DNA of 64,000 bases from G965216695 sp965216695 (GTDB lineage: Bacteria; Pseudomonadota; Gammaproteobacteria; Pseudomonadales; Azotimanducaceae). This document shows positions 37,770 through 46,668 of this stretch, in pieces; the stretch's first letter is position 1, and each line of letters begins with the position of its first letter. Position numbers and translations under genes: made by a program. The notes beneath the pieces are model-generated. The model ran no database searches, was not told where the DNA came from, and worked only from the letters and a program-made list of their open reading frames with translations. The DNA lies in NCBI GenBank assembly GCA_965216695.1, contig OZ244212.1:1984001-2048000 (forward strand), read 5' to 3'.

Positions 37770-38549
37770 CTATATCAGGCCGCCGTAGGAGCCACCATCC
37801 AGTTGCAGGTTCTGGCCGGAAATGAAACCCGCTTGCGCACTGCAGAGGAACGCACAGGCATCACCAAATTCCGTAGGAAGCCCCATACGCTTCGCCGCGA
37901 TGGATTCGTGGATCTCTGCAATCGCTTCATCCCGCGAAATGCCTTTAACCTTCATCACCATCTCCGCCATAAACTTTTGGCGGTCGGTATCGAAGCGTTC
38001 CGGCAACATGTTGTTGATGGTGACGTTGAATGGCGCCACATCAACAGACAGGCCCTTGCACAGGGCGGTCAGTCCGGTCCTTGCTGAGGTCGACAGACCC
38101 ATAGCGCTGCGTGGCGACTTCACCATCGCGGAAGTGATGTTGACAATTCGACCGAACCGCCGCTCTTTCATCCCCTCGAGCAGGGCCTGAATTATGAAAA
38201 CCGGCGCCATGAAGTTGGCGTCGATCGCCGCCTGGAAGTCCTGGCGCGACCAGTTGGCGAACAAACCGGGCGGCGGCCCTTCATTGTTGTTCACCAGGAT
38301 GTCCGCATCGGGGCATGCAGCTATGAGTTCCGCTCGGCCCGCTTCTGTATTGATGTCCGCCAGCACGCCTGTCACGCCACCCGCACCCAGCGCTTCGATC
38401 TCGGCCCGCGCAGCATCCAAGCGTTCAGCGTGCAGGCCATTGATCACGACGTCCACGCCTTCCCTTGCTAGTGAGATGGCGCAAGCCTTGCCCAGCCCAC
38501 GCGAAGAGGCGCAAACAATCGCCTTTCTACCCTTTAGTCCAAGATCCAT
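37770..38549 (-). CDS. Short-chain dehydrogenase/reductase
   Basis: 259 residues. Cofactor motif CASSRGLG (about 13-20), NNNEGPPPG in place of the usual NNAG, catalytic Ser in NITSAMVKSPR but with GLSTSARTG where the canonical YxxxK would stand: the Tyr and Lys are not evident. This pattern is known from SDRs resembling 3-oxoacyl reductase homologues in aromatic clusters. It may be catalytically atypical. It follows the flavin monooxygenase by 1 bp. Confidence 0.85.
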   Translation of the reverse strand: MDLGLKGRKAIVCASSRGLGKACAISLAREGVDVVINGLHAERLDAARAEIEALGAGGVTGVLADINTEAGRAELIAACPDADILVNNNEGPPPGLFANWSRQDFQAAIDANFMAPVFIIQALLEGMKERRFGRIVNITSAMVKSPRSAMGLSTSARTGLTALCKGLSVDVAPFNVTINNMLPERFDTDRQKFMAEMVMKVKGISRDEAIAEIHESIAAKRMGLPTEFGDACAFLCSAQAGFISGQNLQLDGGSYGGLI

Positions 38550-38550
38550 A

Positions 38551-40209
38551 TCAGGTATTCCTCGCGAGAATTTCGTTCATCACCGCATCAACCTCTTCCT
38601 CAAAAATGGCATAGAAGCGTGCCGCGATGTGTCCATCCGGCCGAATCAGCACCGCGCCGGACTCTGGAAGACCCGTCTGCGACGCCCACCCTTCGCTGTC
38701 CGAAAAATCAGCGCCGAACCTGAGATGATCGACCATTCTGTCGCTGTCCAGTTGTCCTGCGGTCGGGCCGCATAGCAATGTGAACCGGCTACACGAAAGC
38801 AACGACTGCAGCGGTACTGTGTTGCCGTTGCTGCTCACCCATCGATGCGGAAAGTGCGCCCCTGCATCCCACGAGGGCTGATAATCAGAGACGTCGGCAA
38901 TTTCGGGTACTGGTGCCGGCTCATGAATCGCCGCACTTTCGTACCGGTAACCTAGCTGCAGATCAAAACTGTCGAAGTGCGGTTTTTGCGCCGCGATCGC
39001 TTGAGCGAGTTCAGGAAAGGCACCTGGATCAGCGGTTACAGCGGCGTATCGTTCGGGCGTTTTTTCCGGCTCAGTTCCGTGCAGAGCAACAATCAGGTCA
39101 AAAATCTTCATCGCATTCTTGAGGCTCTGCTCGTTGTTGTTGCGGGCGACGGGCTGACGCTCAACTTCGTACGTATCCAACAACGCATCACCCGCATCGC
39201 CGCTCAGCACCGCCGCTAGTTTCCATGCGAGGTTCTGCGCATCCCCGGCGCCCGAGTTGATGCCCAACCCACCAGCGGGCGGAATGCGGTGCGCGGCGTC
39301 ACCCGCCAGAAATATCCGCCCCCGGCGGTACTGCTTGGCCACCTGGGCCGTCATCGTCCAGGGGCTGACATTCTCGATCGTTGTTTCGGGCAACGACTGA
39401 CCGACAGCTTGTTCAATCAGCGCAAGGCATCGCTGATCATCATAGTCCTCGCGATTCTCCGACGCCGGATTCCAGGGATGCATAAACACCCAGGTTTTCG
39501 ACTGATCATAGGCAATGAATGTGCCTCTCACGCCGGGTTCAAACAGAAAATACAACACGCCCCGTCGGCCTTTCGTTAGAGGGCGTAGATCTGCGCTGAA
39601 GTGAATCATCAGGTAGTCAGCCAGCGCCTCGGGACCCTCCATTTCAATGCCTAGAGAATCTCGAATGTTCGAACCGGCGCCATCGGCAGCAATGACATAG
39701 TCAAAAGTCTGCGTTTCTTCGTCTCCCGTCTCAAGCGCGATAAGCGTCGCATCCACATGCTCATCAACTTCGTACAACGCCGTACACTCGACACCGCGTC
39801 GAAAGTCGACAAAGGAATTTCCACGGACATGCGCTTCCAGCTCCTGCTCGAAAACCGGCTGCGGAATGTTGCTGAGTGGAAAGGGTGTGAATTCGAAAGC
39901 GCCTTCGTCCTGGCGCTCGTAAGGCAGACAACCAAATTCAGTACCGGTCAATGTACCAACGAACCTGACCTCCCCGCCTTCGTTGGCACTGGCGCCGAGT
40001 TGCCGCAAGCGCTCGGCACTGACACCGATACTGTCACAAATCTCGAGCGTCCTGGCGTTGATCGCATGGGCTTTAGGCGCGCTCAACGTTTTCGTTCGCT
40101 TGTCGATCAACACCGAACCAAAACCGTGTTGCGCCAGCAATAGCGCTGCCAATTGACCCACGGGACCCGCGCCTACGATCAGGACCCGCGCCGCGTTGTC
40201 AGCTGTCAC
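38551..40209 (-). CDS. FAD-dependent aromatic monooxygenase (PHBH/MhpA type)
   Basis: 552 residues from GTG 40209, which has the GGAGGGG ribosome site; ATG at 40338 would give 43 unlikely extra residues across the TetR operators. FAD motif VLIVGAGPVGQLAALLLAQ, the internal DG-like region FDYVIAADGAGSNIRDSLG and the second FAD motif RGRIFLAGDAAHRIPPAGGLGINSG are present; a thioredoxin-like C-terminal domain follows, as in phenol hydroxylases and MhpA. It hydroxylates a phenolic ring ortho to OH, giving a catechol for the divergent extradiol dioxygenase. First gene of the leftward operon. Confidence 0.92.
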   Translation of the reverse strand: MTADNAARVLIVGAGPVGQLAALLLAQHGFGSVLIDKRTKTLSAPKAHAINARTLEICDSIGVSAERLRQLGASANEGGEVRFVGTLTGTEFGCLPYERQDEGAFEFTPFPLSNIPQPVFEQELEAHVRGNSFVDFRRGVECTALYEVDEHVDATLIALETGDEETQTFDYVIAADGAGSNIRDSLGIEMEGPEALADYLMIHFSADLRPLTKGRRGVLYFLFEPGVRGTFIAYDQSKTWVFMHPWNPASENREDYDDQRCLALIEQAVGQSLPETTIENVSPWTMTAQVAKQYRRGRIFLAGDAAHRIPPAGGLGINSGAGDAQNLAWKLAAVLSGDAGDALLDTYEVERQPVARNNNEQSLKNAMKIFDLIVALHGTEPEKTPERYAAVTADPGAFPELAQAIAAQKPHFDSFDLQLGYRYESAAIHEPAPVPEIADVSDYQPSWDAGAHFPHRWVSSNGNTVPLQSLLSCSRFTLLCGPTAGQLDSDRMVDHLRFGADFSDSEGWASQTGLPESGAVLIRPDGHIAARFYAIFEEEVDAVMNEILARNT

Positions 40210-40241
40210 TTTTGCCCCTCCGCTACCTTCGAGAACAGTTT

Positions 40242-40273
40242 TGAGGTATATCTCATATTTGAGGTTTTTCTCA
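40242..40273. promoter_or_regulatory. Two tandem TGAG-N6-CTCA operators
   Basis: TGAGGTATATCTCA (40242-40255) and TGAGGTTTTTCTCA (40260-40273) are palindromic in their outer four bases and 18 bp apart. They lie between the monooxygenase start (40209, minus) and the TetR start (40337, plus), so they are probably the sites through which the TetR protein represses both operons. Confidence 0.7.
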
Positions 40274-40336
40274 TTTTTCTTGCCAGGTGTCAACTTTTCC
40301 GATAGATTTCCAGCTAAATTACTACTGGCACAGCGC

Positions 40337-40978
40337 ATGGCTGCAACCGCACATCAGCTTTTTCGCGAGCAAACCACCGGAAAGAAGAAACGTGAGAGAA
40401 CCCGCAGCGCGCTGCTGGACAGCGCCATCAGTGTGTTTGCCAGCAAGGGCTTCGAAGCCACGCGGATCATCGACATTACCAATCATGCTGAGCTTGCGAA
40501 CGGTACCTTTTACAACTACTACCCGGACAAGGACGAACTCCTGCGCGACGTAGCATCCGGTCTTGCCGTTGAGATTACCGGCCGAATCAACGACGAGATG
40601 GACGGGTTAAGTCATGGCCCAACCCGGGTAGTCCTGGCGACCGCAAGACTGCTGCAGATTGCGAGACAGGAGCCGGAGTGGATCAATGTGTTCCTCGAGG
40701 GCGTGTTCATCGTTCCCGAACTGCAATCCGCCACGGTCCAATATCTGAAGCAGGACTTGGAGATGGGTATTGCGCAGGGTCATTTCGCCACCGACATTAA
40801 CCTGCTGCTCGTCAACCAGATTCTGGCCCTTATCAGAGCTGCACTTCTACTAGACCCTGGCATGAGTGACGCCACCATCAAACAGACCTGCGAGTCCGTC
40901 TTACGCCTGCTCGGCTTGACGCCGACAAAATCCCGGAGGCAAGTCGACAAGGTGTTCCAACGTCACCTGGAGAGTTGA
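40337..40978 (+). CDS. TetR-family transcriptional regulator
   Basis: 213 residues from ATG 40337; the frame extends upstream to 40196 through the operators, which is unlikely to be translated. The HTH reads ISVFASKGFEATRIIDITNHAELANGTFYNYYPDKDELL, typical of TetR. The C-terminal domain should bind a pathway intermediate. It is first in the rightward operon, 1 bp before the extradiol dioxygenase, and divergent from the monooxygenase operon that it probably also controls. Confidence 0.93.
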   Translation: MAATAHQLFREQTTGKKKRERTRSALLDSAISVFASKGFEATRIIDITNHAELANGTFYNYYPDKDELLRDVASGLAVEITGRINDEMDGLSHGPTRVVLATARLLQIARQEPEWINVFLEGVFIVPELQSATVQYLKQDLEMGIAQGHFATDINLLLVNQILALIRAALLLDPGMSDATIKQTCESVLRLLGLTPTKSRRQVDKVFQRHLES

Positions 40979-40979
40979 G

Positions 40980-41987
40980 ATGCCGGAACCGTGTATCCGA
41001 GTAAAGCAGCTGGCCTACGTAAGAGTCGAAGCACCCGACGTAGCAAAGGCAGAGACGTTTCTGGAAGCGTTCGGCCTGCAACTCGTAGAGCGATCAAACC
41101 AGAAGACTTACCTGCGCGGCACTGATGCCCAAGCGCCCTGCTACATTCTTTCGCAAGGTACCGGCACCGTCACCGCCATCGCGTTCGAAGCCGACAACAT
41201 CGAAGACCTGCAAAAAATCTCAGAGCTGCCAGAGGCCTCACGAATAGAACCACTCGACGAACCCTCCGGAGGCCAGGTGGTTCGCCTTCCCGATCCCACG
41301 GGCATGCAGATTGAAATTGTCCACGGCCGCGAAGCACGTGAGCCACTGGATGCAGCGCCATCGCATGATTTCAACATGAATGGGCTACGGCCACGGGTGG
41401 GCGAATTTCCGGCGGTACGACATGGCCCATCACACGTCAGAAGAATCGGGCACCTGGTGCTTGAGAGCGCTGACCCAGACTCGCTCTACGGTTGGTATCA
41501 CGAGCGATTCGGCCTGACAAAATCCGACGCGGTACTGCTGCCCAACGGATCTCCCCAAATGGTCTTTTCGAGGCTGGATCGGGGCGAGGTCTACGTGGAC
41601 CATCATGTTGTCGGCTTTCAGTACGCGTTGGACGAAGGTACCCGCGTGCAACACATCGCCTTCGAAGTCGGCAACCTGGATGACCTGATGTCAGGTCGCG
41701 AACATCTGAAACGCAACAAATACAGGAATGTCTGGGGTGTTGGCCGACACTTTTTAGGCGGGCAGATATTCGACTACTGGAAGAGCCCTTTCGGCCTGAT
41801 TCATGAACATTGGACAGATACTGACCTCATCAACCAACAACATGAAGCCAGCAATTGCGCTATTGGAGCGATGCAGGACTACTGGGGACCTGCCCCCAAG
41901 CCAGAATTCCTGATCGCCCGCTGGAACCTCACAGCGATCAAAAACCTGCTAACCATTCTGAAAGCACGATCGCGTTCAGCGGCGTAG
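40980..41987 (+). CDS. Extradiol ring-cleavage dioxygenase, type I (VOC fold)
   Basis: 335 residues, two VOC domains. The C-terminal domain holds the non-haem iron ligands H158 (RIGHLVL), H225 (VQHIAFEV) and E276 (HEHWTD). The N-terminal domain lacks the His at the matching place (LAYVRV), as in related catechol dioxygenases. It opens a catechol ring next to the diol. Placed directly after TetR and divergent from the flavin hydroxylase, it forms the centre of a hydroxylation and meta-cleavage route. Confidence 0.9.
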   Translation: MPEPCIRVKQLAYVRVEAPDVAKAETFLEAFGLQLVERSNQKTYLRGTDAQAPCYILSQGTGTVTAIAFEADNIEDLQKISELPEASRIEPLDEPSGGQVVRLPDPTGMQIEIVHGREAREPLDAAPSHDFNMNGLRPRVGEFPAVRHGPSHVRRIGHLVLESADPDSLYGWYHERFGLTKSDAVLLPNGSPQMVFSRLDRGEVYVDHHVVGFQYALDEGTRVQHIAFEVGNLDDLMSGREHLKRNKYRNVWGVGRHFLGGQIFDYWKSPFGLIHEHWTDTDLINQQHEASNCAIGAMQDYWGPAPKPEFLIARWNLTAIKNLLTILKARSRSAA

Positions 41988-42002
41988 GAGAGGAACAAAC
42001 CG

Positions 42003-42995
42003 TTGGGGATCTCCATCGTCAGATTTCAACAGCCTGATCAAGACTGCCAATGGGGCATCTTCGAGGGAGATCTCGGGCGGAACGTCGAGCAGGGTGAGAT
42101 CGCTGTCTTGACGCACGCCTATGCATCACATCGAGAGTTGATGGACGCCTGGTTCAGCGCTCCCGGCGAGTTCATCTCAGAAAGTTTGAAGCGCATCGCG
42201 GTGAACGAGGCAACCCTGCTCGCCCCGGTTACGCGCGACATACAAATCTTCTGCCAGGGGCTGAACTACGCCTCTCACCAGGAAGAAGGTGGCATCAAGG
42301 CCCGCAAGGGAGAGAACCTGATCTTCTCGAAACCACCTTCAACCATCAGCGGGCCTTTCGATGACATCGTCCGGCCAAGGGGCTGTGAACTACTCGACTA
42401 CGAAATAGAACTGGCACTGATCTTCAAACAGGATCTACCGCCGCATACGCAGGTTACCGCCGACAACCTTCTCGACTACGTGGGTGGATTTACCCTAACA
42501 AATGATGTGTCAGCACGTGACTTCATGTTTGGCGCGCCCATGCTGCAGTGGTTCAAAGGCAAAGGTCAACGCACGTTTTGCCCAACGGGGCCAATACTTT
42601 ATCTGCTCGACGCCACCGAGGTGGGTCTGTTGTCTGATCTGCAGCTGACACTCAGCTTGAATGGTGAAGTCCGGCAGGATGCAACAACAGATCAACTCAT
42701 CTTCAAGCCCGAGGAAACGCTGACTGAACTCGCCGCGATCACCGACGTCAGCAAAGGCGACATGCTGCTAACGGGTACTCCGGGCGGTGTCATCCTGAAC
42801 GCCAACCTCAAGGTTGGGATGGCCATTCTGCTGAACTTTACCAATGATGAAAAGCGACGAAAAAAGCTGGTGCAGTCACAGCAATCGGTACGATACCTGC
42901 AACCGGGCGACAAGTTGACCCTGAGTCTGAAAAGCAAAGACGGGTTGCGAGAATTTGGCGCTCAGAACAACGAGGTCCGCGATGCAACTCGATGA
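42003..42995 (+). CDS. FAH-family hydrolase/isomerase
   Basis: 330 residues from TTG 42003, preceded by GGAGAGGAAC. FAH core: FCQGLNYASHQEE, FSKPPSTISGPFDDI, the metal pair in LLDYEIELALIF and TLTNDVSARD, then GDMLLTGTPGGV. This family hydrolyses acylpyruvates or hydrates and isomerises meta-cleavage products. It follows the extradiol dioxygenase and so probably acts on its ring-opened product. It overlaps the GST gene by 14 bp. Confidence 0.9.
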   Translation: MGISIVRFQQPDQDCQWGIFEGDLGRNVEQGEIAVLTHAYASHRELMDAWFSAPGEFISESLKRIAVNEATLLAPVTRDIQIFCQGLNYASHQEEGGIKARKGENLIFSKPPSTISGPFDDIVRPRGCELLDYEIELALIFKQDLPPHTQVTADNLLDYVGGFTLTNDVSARDFMFGAPMLQWFKGKGQRTFCPTGPILYLLDATEVGLLSDLQLTLSLNGEVRQDATTDQLIFKPEETLTELAAITDVSKGDMLLTGTPGGVILNANLKVGMAILLNFTNDEKRRKKLVQSQQSVRYLQPGDKLTLSLKSKDGLREFGAQNNEVRDATR

Positions 42996-43764
42996 AGCAG
43001 AGATCAAAACCAGGGAAGTCATGGCCTGGAAGGGTTTGCACCTTTTTCATTTCGACCAGTCATCCTGCTCACAGAAAGTGCGCATTCTTCTGCGGGAACT
43101 GGGTATCGACTTCGCACCACACCCCATCAACTTGATGCGCGGCGAGCAACGTTCTGACTGGTATCTGGGCATCAATGCGCGCGGACAGGTGCCGGTACTA
43201 GTTCATGACGGCACTGTCCATATCGAAAGCAATGACATCATTGAGTATCTCGATCAGCAATTCGCATCAACCGAAAGTTCTTTCCTTCCAACCACCGACA
43301 CTGAACGCCGGAGGATGCGCGATCTCATGGACCTCGAAGATCAACTCCACCAGGACCTTCGAATCGTCACCTTCACTTACCTTGCGCCCGACCTTGACAA
43401 TCATGCGCCCTCACCTGACGACAGTTTTGATTTCATTGAGCGTTTTCGGAATGCATTCACGGAACTGGATGGTCTACTCCAGGCCCAACCCTATCTGCTC
43501 GGCGAACGGATAACCCTGGCGGATATTTCGTGGTTCATCACACTACATCGGCTCAACCTGGCCGGGTACCCGCTGCATGACCACCCGAACTTGTATGAAT
43601 ATTTCACACGCATCGCTCAGCGACCAACCTTTCGTCAGGAGGTCGTGGCCGGACCACTCCTGCTACGCCTTGCCAGTTCTATTTATCGGCGCCTGAACCG
43701 ATTGTTCCGGCATTCATTGCCTCGTGACTACCGGCGCTGGCGCAGTGAACAGCCCACTGCCTGA
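42982..43764 (+). CDS. Glutathione S-transferase-like protein (possible maleylpyruvate-type isomerase)
   Basis: 260 residues from ATG 42982 (ATG 42955 gives nine more). The thioredoxin fold contains DQSSCSQKVRILLRELG with candidate catalytic Ser/Cys, the cis-Pro motif GQVPVLVHDG and ESNDIIEYLD, followed by the helical C-terminal domain with the N-capping ITLADISWF. In ring-cleavage clusters such proteins isomerise maleylpyruvate-type products or dehalogenate; which applies here is unknown. Confidence 0.85.
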   Translation: MQLDEAEIKTREVMAWKGLHLFHFDQSSCSQKVRILLRELGIDFAPHPINLMRGEQRSDWYLGINARGQVPVLVHDGTVHIESNDIIEYLDQQFASTESSFLPTTDTERRRMRDLMDLEDQLHQDLRIVTFTYLAPDLDNHAPSPDDSFDFIERFRNAFTELDGLLQAQPYLLGERITLADISWFITLHRLNLAGYPLHDHPNLYEYFTRIAQRPTFRQEVVAGPLLLRLASSIYRRLNRLFRHSLPRDYRRWRSEQPTA

Positions 43765-43789
43765 TCGCAATTCAACTGGAAGACCTATC

Positions 43790-44332
43790 ATGTCAAATAC
43801 CCCAAGACTCACCCTCTCCCACGCAACCCTTGCGGTAAAAAATTTCGACGACACGCTGGCCTTCTATCGCGACGTGCTCGGTTTCCTTGTCACCAATGAG
43901 GGCGACGTTCCAAATGGGGCAAGGTTATGTTTTATCAGCCAGGATCCGAACAACCACCACCAGATTGTTCTGATAGAAGGCGAAGAATTGTCAAGCCACG
44001 GCTTTGTTCTGGCAGACCACCTGGCGTTTCGCACCGGGGGTCTTGACGACCTTCGCGTGCTGCGCGAAAAACTGAACTCGGCGGGTGTCCACCCGATTCT
44101 GCCGATCTGCCACGGCAACGCCTGGTCGCTGTACTTTAGTGATCCTGAAGGCAATGGTCTCGAGTGCTTTGTCGATACCCCCTTCCACGTCGCACAGCCT
44201 TTCGCCAACGATTTTGACCTGGATCAATCCAACGAGGAGATCGCCGAAGCCACGCAATCACTGATCGAATCGGAACCGGAGTTTCAAACGATGGCAGAGT
44301 GGCGTTCTTCGTTCCAAGCGCGCCTCGGTTGA
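43790..44332 (+). CDS. VOC-family protein (small extradiol dioxygenase/glyoxalase-like)
   Basis: 180 residues from ATG 43790. One VOC domain pair with a complete metal triad: His in LSHATLAV, His in ADHLAFRT and Glu in GNGLECFVD. It resembles biphenyl-2,3-diol dioxygenase-like and glyoxalase-like enzymes. Last gene of the TetR operon. Function beyond the metal-dependent fold is unknown. Confidence 0.83.
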   Translation: MSNTPRLTLSHATLAVKNFDDTLAFYRDVLGFLVTNEGDVPNGARLCFISQDPNNHHQIVLIEGEELSSHGFVLADHLAFRTGGLDDLRVLREKLNSAGVHPILPICHGNAWSLYFSDPEGNGLECFVDTPFHVAQPFANDFDLDQSNEEIAEATQSLIESEPEFQTMAEWRSSFQARLG

Positions 44333-44442
44333 GCCGAGCGCGCTCTGCGAGTTATGCCACCCACCCCTACTCGGCGTAGTTGGGGCTCTAGATCGGGATC
44401 CACGCTATACGGCGGGGTTCCCAATCCAACTAGAACAAGCTA

Positions 44443-44627
44443 ATGATCTCCGTGGCAGACGCCGCTACGGTCTTACCTTTGTCGGCACCTACGGTCGGAA
44501 AATCGATCAATCATCTGGTCGATCTAGGGATACTGGTAGAACCGGAAAGCGCCGCGACCGAATTTTCGTTTATGAGACGTATATGGAAACCCTGAGTCAG
44601 GGTACGGGGCCCCTGCTTCAGCGCTAA
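44443..44627 (+). pseudogene. Fic-family C-terminal winged-helix remnant
   Basis: In one frame the DNA reads MISVADAATVLPLSAPTV.. SINHLVDLGILVE and, after a frameshift near 44535-44545, another frame reads TGKRRDRIFVYETYMETL and ends with TAA at 44625. Together this is the characteristic C-terminal winged helix of Fic proteins. The catalytic part is absent. The rest of the 44333-44634 gap holds nothing recognisable. Confidence 0.7.
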
Positions 44628-44634
44628 CCACCTA

Positions 44635-45165
44635 TCAGTTTTTCCCCAGCGCTTGATAGGAAACATCGTCACGGTCGATGCGCCCGACCGCAAGATCGGC
44701 GAAGAACGACCCTTGCCAGTCGACCGTAGACGGCATATTGCGATTCCAATCCATCACATAGAGGCGGTGTGCAATCTTCCATTCACCGTCGCGGCGCTCG
44801 AACCGATCCAGATATCGTCCACCTACCATCGCGGCCGTCATGCCGTCATCGGTTTCCGCGTCAATGAAGGTGAGATTGTACGATTCAACCCGGGCTTCGT
44901 TGAGACCAACGAACTCAATCAGCGCGTGATCGACCCGATGCGTCTGCTGATGCACGCCGATGGATGCGTCGAACGGACCAATGAACTCGGCGAATTCCCA
45001 GGCATTGCCATTGAAAATGCCATGATCATCCGTCGCATCCGCGTGGTACGCGCTCTTCAGGAGTTCCACATCTAATCGATCCACACCGCGCGAATAACGC
45101 ATCAGACAATCGTAAATCGCCTGACGATCCTTGAGTCGTTGGATATCTTCTTCGCTGACGCTCAT
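44635..45165 (-). CDS. SnoaL-like (NTF2-fold) protein
   Basis: 176 residues, reading RQAIYDCLMRYSRGVDRLDVELLKSAYHADAT near the N-terminus and GRYLDRFERRDGEWKIAHRLYVMDWN near the C-terminus, the SnoaL_4 pattern. Cone-shaped NTF2-fold enzymes of this kind act as dehydratases, cyclases or ring-hydroxylating dioxygenase partners. Its start overlaps the stop of a paralogue (45162-45165). Confidence 0.85.
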   Translation of the reverse strand: MSVSEEDIQRLKDRQAIYDCLMRYSRGVDRLDVELLKSAYHADATDDHGIFNGNAWEFAEFIGPFDASIGVHQQTHRVDHALIEFVGLNEARVESYNLTFIDAETDDGMTAAMVGGRYLDRFERRDGEWKIAHRLYVMDWNRNMPSTVDWQGSFFADLAVGRIDRDDVSYQALGKN

Positions 45166-45674
45166 TTCAAGAACGTGTACACGGAATCACTCCTGTCGCG
45201 GCGACCGCGCGCCTTCAGATCCCCGTACATCCCTTCATCCCATTCCGAAGTATTCGGCTCATTCTGGTTCCAGTCCATAACGAACATACGGTGGGCGATC
45301 TTCCACACCCCGTCTCGCCGCTCGTACCGGTCCAGGTAGCGGCCAACCAGCAGGGTGTCCATCGGGCCTTGATCCTCCTCGATGGTGAGATATGCAAACA
45401 CGTAAATTTCGCCGGTGGCCGTATCGCCGCCTACCTCAATCAGCTGATTGCCGATGCAGTGGTAGGTGCGCTCCATCGTCCGCAGGTGGGCGAAGGTGTT
45501 GTCCACGAAGCCGCTGGTGGGTCCGTTGTACGTGCCGAACTCCACTGTTGCGTCCGGGTGAAAGACACGCGGCAATATCTCCTCGTCCAATCGGTCGACA
45601 GCGCGGCAATACAACATGCTCAAATCTCGAATGGCTTGCTTTGCAACCGCGTCGCTCAGTTCCGTGTCAGACAT
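45162..45674 (-). CDS. SnoaL-like (NTF2-fold) protein, paralogue
   Basis: 170 residues from ATG 45674 (an earlier start at 45701 adds nine). It shares RDLSMLYCRAVDRLDEEILPRVFHPDAT and GRYLDRYERRDGVWKIAHRMFVMDWN with its neighbour, so the two are a tandem duplication, perhaps forming a heteromer. Role unknown; the context is aromatic or lipid catabolism. Confidence 0.85.
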   Translation of the reverse strand: MSDTELSDAVAKQAIRDLSMLYCRAVDRLDEEILPRVFHPDATVEFGTYNGPTSGFVDNTFAHLRTMERTYHCIGNQLIEVGGDTATGEIYVFAYLTIEEDQGPMDTLLVGRYLDRYERRDGVWKIAHRMFVMDWNQNEPNTSEWDEGMYGDLKARGRRDRSDSVYTFLK

Positions 45675-45737
45675 ACTTTGCGCCTCGGATACCCACGTCA
45701 AACTTGTATACCCGACGAGGATCCTGACCGCAACACA

Positions 45738-46553
45738 TTACAGCGGATCTCCACCAAGCACTGCCGGCGTTTCGCAATACGTGGTCAAAATATGCTGCTG
45801 GTGCTCTCCGATCCTCGGCGTAAGCACCTCGGCGACCGCCGGAATCTCCGCGTTCCTTGCAAAATATTTCATCATGCCCTTGTTCTGTCGCGTTAATGGC
45901 ATGATCTCCTGCGGCGGCGAAACCACACTGATACTGAGCGTTGCCCAGTAAATGTCGGCGGCGGTGAGCGCATCACCTATCAGGTATCGGGAACCCTGTT
46001 GCTTCTGTGCTTCAAGGCGGCGATCTATGAACGCGAGAACCTCCGCCATTTTTCTGGGTGCCTCAGCACTCGCCTGCTCGTTGTAGCCATACTTTCGGCC
46101 CAACGGGCTGTCGCCGAGAATTCGCATGTTCCAGATAAACCCATCTTCAGCCAACACAATTGCGCACAGACCGAACATATCGACGCGGAGGGAAACATCG
46201 GCGGGTATCAGCTTCGGTGCACCGGGAGCACCAATCCGTTCCGCCAGCGCGAGCTGTTCGATCCACACATTCCGCGGCCGCTCCGCATCGTGAAACATTG
46301 TCGGCAAACTCGTCTGACTGGTGAGTTTGTACAGCTCTGCCTGCCGATCTTCTCCGGTGGCTTCGTCGATGCCCATCATCGGATGCAGCGCGCGGATCAA
46401 CGGTATGCCCTTCACGTAACAGATGTTTTTCAACGCTTCCGAAAAGATCGCCGGAATACCGGGAATGAACGTTACCCGCGTTCCGGTCGTCATCGCTGCA
46501 GCTTGTTCCAGCGTAATGAAATCAGGACTTGATTGTGCTTGCGTTTCGGACAT
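45738..46553 (-). CDS. Glutathione S-transferase-like protein
   Basis: 271 residues. The N-terminal thioredoxin-like part (RVTFIPGIPAIFSEALKNICYVKGI, TSLPTMFHD with a cis-Pro) and the C-terminal helical part with GSRYLIGDALTAADIYWATLSI match the GST fold. No clear catalytic residue. Upstream of the SnoaL pair on the same strand and divergent from the PhyH gene. Confidence 0.78.
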   Translation of the reverse strand: MSETQAQSSPDFITLEQAAAMTTGTRVTFIPGIPAIFSEALKNICYVKGIPLIRALHPMMGIDEATGEDRQAELYKLTSQTSLPTMFHDAERPRNVWIEQLALAERIGAPGAPKLIPADVSLRVDMFGLCAIVLAEDGFIWNMRILGDSPLGRKYGYNEQASAEAPRKMAEVLAFIDRRLEAQKQQGSRYLIGDALTAADIYWATLSISVVSPPQEIMPLTRQNKGMMKYFARNAEIPAVAEVLTPRIGEHQQHILTTYCETPAVLGGDPL

Positions 46554-46668
46554 GCGCGCTCTCCTTGGATGCCTATCGAACCGCTTGATGGCGGGAATTC
46601 GTTGTGAGAAACAACAAAATACAACAAACTCAGTGCTATTGTATGCTCACCGCTACGGAGTCCGAGCT

